Assembly: GCA_035542775.1 (NCBI GenBank)
Contig: DATKKX010000179.1
Coordinates: 1-6,744, forward strand
Direction: 5' to 3'
Length of the DNA stretch: 6,744 nt
Source: DATKKX01 sp035542775
Lineage (GTDB): Bacteria; Planctomycetota; Phycisphaerae; UBA1845; UTPLA1
Shown: positions 1-5,546 of the stretch, piece after piece
How positions within the stretch are numbered: the stretch's first letter is position 1
Layout: every line of letters begins with the position of its first letter
Made by a program: the position numbers and the translations under genes
Notes under the pieces: model-generated
What the model saw: the letters and a program-made list of their open reading frames with translations, nothing else
Database searches by the model: none
Told to the model about the DNA's origin: nothing

Positions 1-524
<524 letters not shown>

Positions 525-652
525 ATCGATGAATCGTTGTTGCGAATCTCGATGCAATTCCAAGTTAGCGTCGGCGGACTTGTGAGCGGAAGTCGCTGTC
601 CACTCTATTCAGCACTATTCGTCGCACCGGGTCGAAGGATCCGGTGCGGCCG
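525..652 (+). other. 23S-5S internal transcribed spacer, no tRNA
   Basis: This 128-base spacer lies between mature 23S and 5S. I see no tRNA-like cloverleaf and no TTC-type T-loop with acceptor pairing. It opens with a possible small hairpin (523-529 with 549-555, 7 bp, 19-nt loop) directly at the 23S 3' end and closes with a perfect hairpin at 621-650. Both are plausible maturation substrates. The rest looks unstructured by eye. Confidence 0.75.
621..650 (+). other. Perfect 13-bp hairpin before 5S (probable processing stem)
   Basis: Arms 621-633 and 638-650 pair without mismatch (13 bp, including two G-U pairs) around a GAAG loop. The stem ends two bases before the predicted 5S start. No run of T follows, so it is not a rho-independent terminator. 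Its position suggests a site that guides ribonuclease maturation of pre-5S RNA. The pairing is read directly; the role is inferred. Confidence 0.55.
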
Positions 653-761
653 TGCTGGTGCCGATACCTAAGGGGAAACACCTGATCCCATTCCGAACTC
701 AGCCGTGAAGTCCTTGGGGCCGATGGTAGTCCAAACGGGCGAGAGTAGGTGGGTGCCAGTT
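653..761 (+). rRNA. rrf: 5S ribosomal RNA (short form, about 109 nt)
   Basis: Recognised from the conserved CCGAACTCAG loop (693-702), CCGATGGTAGT (720-730) and GCGAGAGTAGG (739-749). Helix I pairs CTGGTGC (655-661) with GTGCCAG (753-759), which fixes the ends to within one or two bases. Between GGTAGT and GCGAGAG there are only 8 bases (CC-AAAC-GG), against 15 in E. coli. Helix IV is therefore shortened and the whole molecule is about 109 nt instead of about 120. Short 5S rRNAs of about 109-111 nt have been reported as characteristic of Planctomycetales, which supports the taxonomic lean. It is linked to 23S in the usual order. Confidence 0.95.
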
Positions 762-764
762 TTT

Positions 765-805
765 CGAGGCCCGGCGACCGAGAGGTTGTCGGGCCTCGCC
801 TTTTT
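765..805 (+). terminator. Intrinsic terminator of the rRNA operon
   Basis: Arms 765-779 and 784-798 form a 15-bp stem (two G-U pairs) closed by a GAGA loop, a GNRA-type tetraloop. CC and then five T (801-805) follow. The stem starts four bases after the 5S 3' end, the standard position for ending an rRNA transcript. The next start codon lies only 29 bp beyond it. Confidence 0.92.
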
Positions 806-834
806 CAGTTGATCGGAGCCATTGAGAGACGGGC

Positions 835-3078
835 ATGACCCGGCGCGGAAGGCGCGAAACCAGTGTTGCCGGCGGCAAGCCCTCATCGCGGGGCCACGGG
901 GCGGGACACCCACGCCGTCATCTCCGGGCGGCTGTCGCCCTTCTGGTCCTGGCCGGCCTGGCGGTCTATGCCAACAGCTTCGGCGGAATGCAGCTTCTGG
1001 ACGACTACCAGGCCATCGCCCTGAACAAGTCGATCCAGCGGCTGTGGCCTATCAGCGATGTGCTCTCCGCGCCGGCCCAATCGACCGTCGCGGGCCGCCC
1101 CATCGTCAATCTGACATTTGCGATCAATTACGCGATCGGCGGGGCCGGCCTTTGGGGCTATCACGCCGTCAATCTCGCCGTGCACATGGCGGCGGCGCTG
1201 CTGCTGTTCGGGATTTTGAGGCGGACCTGGCCGGCAGCAGTCGGCGGCGCCGCCGAGACGCCGGGCCGGGCGAACGGCGACAGCAGGGTATTGTGGCTGG
1301 CGGCCGTCGCGGCCTTGATCTGGGTCGTACACCCTCTGCAGACAGAGAGCGTGACCTATCTCGTGCAGCGGACCGAATCCCTGATGGGGCTGTTTTATCT
1401 GCTGACCTTGTACTGCGCGATGCGAGGCATGCAGACCACCGGAAGGGCCGTCGTGGCGTGGTTTGTCGCCGCTGTGGTCGCCTGTGCATTGGGCATGGCC
1501 TGCAAGGAGGTCATGGTCACGGCCCCGCTGATGGTTCTGCTCTACGATCGGGTGTTCGTCACGGGCTCGTTTCACCAGATCGTGCTTCGCCGCGGCAGGC
1601 TGTACCTCGGCTTGGCGGCGACGTGGATCCTCCTGGTCCTGCTGATGGCCGGCGGCCCGCGCTCGGCGTCGGTGGGTTTCGCTCACGGCGTGAGCGCCCT
1701 CACTTATGCCGAGAACCAGTGCCAAGCCATCCTCACGTACCTGAAGCTGGCTTTCTGGCCGCATCCGCTGCTGGTGGACTACGGTGTTCCGCGGGCGATT
1801 CCGGTCGCGGAGGCTGTGCCTTATGCCGCGGCCCTGGGCGTGCTGCTGGCTGCCGTAGTCATCGCCCTGGTCCGTCGGCCCGCGATAGGTTTCCTTGGCG
1901 CATGGTTCTTCATCATTCTTGCGCCGACCTCGAGCTTCGTGCCGATCATCAGCGAAGTGGCCGCGGAGCGCCGGATGTACCTGCCTCTGGCGGCGGTGAT
2001 TGTCCTCGCGGTTGCGCTGGCAGACCGGCTGTTCGATCGCTTGTCAGCATCCTCTTCCCGGTATGGGACCGGACGGAGTTGGGCGAAGGGGCTGATTGTC
2101 GTGATCGTCGTGGGTCTCCTGGGCAGCCTGACCATCCGCAGGAACGCCGAGTACCACGACCCCTTCGGCATGTGGAAGGACCTGCTCGCCGTTCGGCCGG
2201 ACAGCGCGCGGGCATACGCCAATCTTGGCCTGCTCTACTCGATGTCCGATCGGCAGGCCGAGGCGCTGCAAGCTTTCCAGCAAGTGCTGAAACTGGGCCC
2301 GGATGACATGGCCACGCGGGCCAATCTGGGCAAAACGCTGGCGGCGCTCGGGCGTCACGAAGAAGCGGTGGCCGAGTACCAGAGGGCTATGGCCATGGCC
2401 CCGGACGACCGCGTCCTCCGATGCAGCCTGGGCAGCGAGCTGGAGGAACTCGGCAGGGTTGACGAGGCAATGGAGTGTTATCAAGGCGTGCTGAAAGTCG
2501 AGCCGGGCAATACCATGGCCGGCATGGGCGTCGGATCGTGTCTGCAGAGGAAGGGCGAGTTCACCGCCGCCGCGACAGCCTACCGTGGCCTTCTGGCGGT
2601 GGACGCCCGGAACCTGGACGCGAGGTGCCGTCTGGCGACGTGCCTGGTCCGCGCGGGCAAGTTTGACGAGGCGATTGCGGAATGTCGCGACAATCTGGCC
2701 AGGGACCCTCGGCATGCTCCCAGTTGGCACACGCTGGGCAACGCTCTGGCCGGTGCCGACCGGAAGCCCGAGGCGCTCGACGCCTATCGCCAGGCGCTGC
2801 GCATCGATCCGCGAAATGCGGAGACGCGCTGCAACATCGGTATTGTGCTCGGGCAACTGGGCCAGGTCGACGAGGCGATCGCTTTCCACTTGGACACGCT
2901 GCGGATGTTCCCGTCGCATGTAACCACGCGCTTCGACCTGGCGAAGCTGCTGGAGCAACAGGGCAGGCCGGACGAGGCGGCCGTGCAGTACGCCGAGGTG
3001 CTGAGGATCGAGCCGGGACATGCGGCGGCTCGGGCGGCCCGGGACCGGCTCGCCGGGAGATCGGATCTGTCACGGTGA
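835..3078 (+). CDS. TMTC-like GT-C membrane protein with eight TPRs, copy 1
   Basis: A 747-aa predicted integral membrane protein. After a basic N-terminus (1-30), TM1 covers about 31-47, and about 11-12 hydrophobic segments run to residue 434. Landmarks in order are: Asp-Asp 56-57 in the loop after TM1 (the usual place of the GT-C catalytic acid); GRPIVNLTFAINY (87-99); GYHAVNLAVH (108-117); HPLQTESV (166-173); CKE (223-225); WPHPLLVDY (308-316); and AERRMYLP (377-384). This order and spacing match eukaryotic TMTC/GT105 O-mannosyltransferases, which also carry C-terminal TPRs. Eight ungapped 34-residue TPRs fill 458-729. The likely role is sugar transfer from a lipid-phosphate donor to an exported protein; substrate and activity are unproven. 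The ATG at 835 is the first start after the rRNA terminator. Upstream there is only a weak purine stretch (GAGAG, 824-828). Of the three copies, its CKE and AER motifs look closest to canonical TMTC. A non-enzymatic TPR membrane scaffold is the main alternative. Confidence 0.88.
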   Translation: MTRRGRRETSVAGGKPSSRGHGAGHPRRHLRAAVALLVLAGLAVYANSFGGMQLLDDYQAIALNKSIQRLWPISDVLSAPAQSTVAGRPIVNLTFAINYAIGGAGLWGYHAVNLAVHMAAALLLFGILRRTWPAAVGGAAETPGRANGDSRVLWLAAVAALIWVVHPLQTESVTYLVQRTESLMGLFYLLTLYCAMRGMQTTGRAVVAWFVAAVVACALGMACKEVMVTAPLMVLLYDRVFVTGSFHQIVLRRGRLYLGLAATWILLVLLMAGGPRSASVGFAHGVSALTYAENQCQAILTYLKLAFWPHPLLVDYGVPRAIPVAEAVPYAAALGVLLAAVVIALVRRPAIGFLGAWFFIILAPTSSFVPIISEVAAERRMYLPLAAVIVLAVALADRLFDRLSASSSRYGTGRSWAKGLIVVIVVGLLGSLTIRRNAEYHDPFGMWKDLLAVRPDSARAYANLGLLYSMSDRQAEALQAFQQVLKLGPDDMATRANLGKTLAALGRHEEAVAEYQRAMAMAPDDRVLRCSLGSELEELGRVDEAMECYQGVLKVEPGNTMAGMGVGSCLQRKGEFTAAATAYRGLLAVDARNLDARCRLATCLVRAGKFDEAIAECRDNLARDPRHAPSWHTLGNALAGADRKPEALDAYRQALRIDPRNAETRCNIGIVLGQLGQVDEAIAFHLDTLRMFPSHVTTRFDLAKLLEQQGRPDEAAVQYAEVLRIEPGHAAARAARDRLAGRSDLSR
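2206..3021 (+). repeat. TPR-encoding array of copy 1 (8 x 34 codons)
   Basis: Eight contiguous units of exactly 34 codons encode residues 458-729. Each shows the TPR pattern: small or Gly at position 8, Ala at 20 in most units, aromatic or Cys near 24, and Pro at 32 in most units. No linker residues interrupt them, so a regular superhelix is expected. At DNA level the units are diverged, so this is an old array. Confidence 0.9.
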
Positions 3079-3122
3079 TTGCCACTGCGCCGCCGGCGGT
3101 TTTGTGAGTGCAAAGACCAGTC

Positions 3123-5381
3123 ATGCCAAGGGCCACGCCACGCTGGAAGCCTGATCGTCCCGGAGCGGCCGATCGCGGGCAGACCCCGCCGTTGGAGCAT
3201 GAAGGGCGCCGGCCTCTGTGGCCCTGCGGGCTCCTGATACTGGCCGGTTTGCTGGCTTATGCCAACAGTTACAAGGGTGCCTTCCTCTTCGATGACTTCC
3301 GTGCCATTACGTACAACGAGTCGATCCGCAAGTTGTGGCCGCTCATCAATGTGCTGAGTCCCCCATTCAACTCGCCCGTCGGGGGACGCCCCCTGCTGAA
3401 CCTCACTTTTGCGATCAACTACGCTCTGGGCGGCTTGCGGCCCTGGGGCTATCACGCGGTCAATGTGGCGATCCATCTGGCAGCGGGCCTCCTGCTGTGG
3501 GGTGTGCTGCGACGGCTGTGGCCGTTGGCGGCGGTGGAGGCGACGACCCATCGAGAGGCGGCAGCAGGCGAGAGCTCGGACAATCGCGCGACCTGGCTGG
3601 CGACGGTGGTCTCCGTGATCTGGATCGTGCATCCTCTGCAGACTGAGAGTGTGACCTATGTGGTCCAGCGAGCCGAGGCGCTGGTTGGTCTGTTCTATCT
3701 GCTGACCGTGTATTGCGCGATCCGAGGCATGCAGGCCATGGGGCGAGCGGCCGCGAGATGCCTGGTCGCAGCCGTGGCAGCATGCGGGTTGGGCATGGCA
3801 ACAAAGGAGAACATGGCGACCGCGCCGTTGGTGGTCTTGCTGCTAGACTGGGCGTTCTTCTCGAAGTCAGTTCGAGCGGCGATGCATCTGCGGTGGCGGC
3901 TGTATGCCGGATTGGCCGGGACATGGTTGATCTTGGGAGCCCTGATGGCTCATGGTCCGCGCTCGCAATCGGCCGGTTTCCATATCGCCGGGATGGGGGT
4001 CTGGGATTACGCCGCGTCCGAGCCCCTGGTGATCCTGCATTATCTGCGTCTGGCGTTGTGGCCGCATCCGTTGTGTCTGGATTATGCGTGGCCGGTGGTC
4101 AGAGCCTGGCCTGCGATTGTGATACCGGCGCTGGTGCTGTCGGCCGCTGTCGTCGCGAGCATCTGGGCATTTCGGCGCGGGAGGGCGCTGGGCGTGGTGG
4201 GGGTGTGCTTCTTCGTGACCCTGGCGCCGACATCGAGTGTCATTCCCTTGAAGGATCTGGCGTTTGAGCATCGCATGTATCTGCCGTTGGCGGCGGTGGT
4301 AGTGGCGGTTGTCGAACTCGGCGGGCGGTTGATCGAGGTCCTCGGCAACGTGTGCTCGGTGCCGGCGTTGCAGCGGCAATGGATGAAGGGCCTGGTCGTT
4401 GTCGTCATCGTCGGAGTCCTGAGCGGTCTGACCGTCCGGCGGAACACTCAATATCAGGATCCTGTGGGCATGTGGCAGGACGTGGCGACGAAAAGGCCGG
4501 ACAACGTTCGCGCGTATGTCAGCCTCGGGGTGACCTTGGGCGAAGCCGGTCGTCACGAGGAAGCCCTGCGCGCCTATAGCCAGGCACTCCAATTGGACCC
4601 CGGCGAGAAGGAAGCGCAGGCCAACATGGGCAGGGCTTTGGCCAAATTGGAGCGGTATGATGATGCGGTCGCAGCGTACGAGAAGGCGGTGTCTCTGTCA
4701 CCGGATGATACAACCGTCAGGTACAATCTGGGAATCGCCTGGGAGGGAGCGGGCCGGATCGATAAGGCAATCGAGTGCTACAAGCGGGTTTTGCAGGACA
4801 ACCCGGATCACTTGCTGGCGCGATTGAGCATGGGCGTCTGCCTGGAGCAAAGCGGCGACCTCGCTGGCGCGATTGAAGCGTATCGCGGTGTCCTGGCCGC
4901 CAAGCCCGGAAACGTGGAGGTGCGGTGCAATGTGGCCTCGTGTCTGGCCCGGATGGGGAAGTTGGACGAGTCTGCCGCGGAATGCCGCCGCGCCCTCGAG
5001 ATCGGGCCGGCCTCTGTGCTGGGTTGGCAGATTCTCGGCGATGTGATGTTGAAAATGGGGCGATTGAGGGAAGCGCTGGATGCCTATCGCCACGTGGTGA
5101 AGCTTGATCCTACCAGCGCCGATGCCCGCTGTACGATGGGGCGTATTCTCGGTCGCCTGGGGCGCCTCGAAGACGCCATAGCCTGCCATCAGGAGACGTT
5201 GCGAAAATGGCCGCGGCACGTGATGAGTCGTTTCGAGCTTGCCACATTGCTGAAGCAGCAGGGGAGGCTCGATGAAGCGGCTGAGCAATACTCCGAGATC
5301 CTCAGGATCGAACCGGACCATGCCGCTGCTAGAGCGGCGTTGGACGAACTCTCGGCGCAACGGCGCCCCGGCGGGCGATAG
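3123..5381 (+). CDS. TMTC-like GT-C membrane protein with eight TPRs, copy 2
   Basis: A 752-aa paralog of the preceding gene, from which it is separated by only 44 bp, so co-transcription is likely. It has the same architecture: basic N-terminus, TM1 about residues 32-45, Asp-Asp 57-58, GRPLLNLTFAINY (88-100), WGYHAVNVAIH (108-118), HPLQTESV (170-177), TKEN (227-230), WPHPLCLDY (313-321) and FEHRMYLP (381-388). A last hydrophobic segment at about 423-438 is followed by eight exact 34-residue TPRs at 462-733. Inferred function is the same: polyprenyl-phosphate-sugar-dependent protein glycosyltransferase facing the periplasm. Start choice: a GTG at 3108 would add five residues. I prefer ATG 3123 because copy 3 also starts Met-Pro at the matching place; neither has a convincing Shine-Dalgarno site. 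FEHR replaces the AERR of copy 1 and TKEN replaces CKEV, both shared with copy 3. Family assignment is firm; catalytic activity is not shown. Confidence 0.88.
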   Translation: MPRATPRWKPDRPGAADRGQTPPLEHEGRRPLWPCGLLILAGLLAYANSYKGAFLFDDFRAITYNESIRKLWPLINVLSPPFNSPVGGRPLLNLTFAINYALGGLRPWGYHAVNVAIHLAAGLLLWGVLRRLWPLAAVEATTHREAAAGESSDNRATWLATVVSVIWIVHPLQTESVTYVVQRAEALVGLFYLLTVYCAIRGMQAMGRAAARCLVAAVAACGLGMATKENMATAPLVVLLLDWAFFSKSVRAAMHLRWRLYAGLAGTWLILGALMAHGPRSQSAGFHIAGMGVWDYAASEPLVILHYLRLALWPHPLCLDYAWPVVRAWPAIVIPALVLSAAVVASIWAFRRGRALGVVGVCFFVTLAPTSSVIPLKDLAFEHRMYLPLAAVVVAVVELGGRLIEVLGNVCSVPALQRQWMKGLVVVVIVGVLSGLTVRRNTQYQDPVGMWQDVATKRPDNVRAYVSLGVTLGEAGRHEEALRAYSQALQLDPGEKEAQANMGRALAKLERYDDAVAAYEKAVSLSPDDTTVRYNLGIAWEGAGRIDKAIECYKRVLQDNPDHLLARLSMGVCLEQSGDLAGAIEAYRGVLAAKPGNVEVRCNVASCLARMGKLDESAAECRRALEIGPASVLGWQILGDVMLKMGRLREALDAYRHVVKLDPTSADARCTMGRILGRLGRLEDAIACHQETLRKWPRHVMSRFELATLLKQQGRLDEAAEQYSEILRIEPDHAAARAALDELSAQRRPGGR
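4243..4279 (+). repeat. 37-bp exact direct repeat, member in copy 2
   Basis: This stretch, from TTCCCTTGAAGG to TCGCATGTA, is identical base for base to 6661-6697 in copy 3. It encodes the PLKDLAFEHRM region just before a late membrane helix. Third codon positions are conserved here, although they differ often elsewhere between the two genes. Confidence 0.9.
4506..5321 (+). repeat. TPR-encoding array of copy 2 (8 x 34 codons)
   Basis: Eight uninterrupted 34-codon TPR units encode residues 462-733 of copy 2. Each unit matches the unit of the same rank in copy 1 better than its own neighbours. This is clearest in unit 5 (RC, CL, AEC positions) and unit 8 (RFELATLLKQQGR against RFDLAKLLEQQGR). 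The array was therefore complete before the gene duplicated. Confidence 0.88.
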
Positions 5382-5546
5382 ACGCTGCTGCCGAGGGTTC
5401 AGGGGGGCTGTTGTGGCGAGGCGCTTGTGGCAGTAGTGTGAAACGCCCGGCTTCCCGGCGGAAATTTATACAGATTGAGGAAAACCGGCGGCGGTGGCCG
5501 TACCACTGGCTCAGCCCCCGGGAGTTTGCGAGCACAGACACAAGCC
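5382..5546 (+). other. Intergenic region between copies 2 and 3
   Basis: These 165 bp hold no recognisable gene or clear terminator. An AT-rich patch at 5462-5483 (AAATTTATACAG and GAGGAAAA) stands out from the GC-rich surroundings. It contains TATACA at 5467-5472, a possible -10 element, but no convincing -35 hexamer lies 16-18 bp upstream. Copy 3 may therefore have its own promoter here, or may be read through from copy 2. GGGAG at 5519-5523 is too far from the ATG at 5547 to be a good ribosome binding site. Confidence 0.4.

Noticed and set aside
525..652. tRNA gene in the 23S-5S spacer
   Set aside because: No acceptor stem, anticodon arm and T-loop combination can be formed; only simple hairpins are present.
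786..814. Possible promoter overlapping the rRNA terminator (TTGTCG at 786, TTGATC at 809)
   Set aside because: The -35-like hexamer matches 4 of 6, but the -10 candidate matches only 2 of 6, and the former is part of the terminator stem. Not reportable as a promoter.
822..2306. 494-codon + strand frame overlapping copy 1
   Set aside because: It overlaps copy 1 in another frame and gives an Arg/Gly/Pro-rich product with no hydrophobic pattern. The 835-3078 frame carries membrane and TPR motifs shared with two paralogs.
2206..3021. Eukaryotic-type OGT (cytosolic O-GlcNAc transferase) as the function
   Set aside because: The TPRs recall OGT, but there is no GT41 catalytic domain, and the N-terminal half is a polytopic GT-C/TMTC-like membrane domain.
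5445..5510. Terminator or operator hairpins after copy 2
   Set aside because: Only short imperfect stems (4-6 bp, with mismatch) and no following T run; likely chance in GC-rich DNA.
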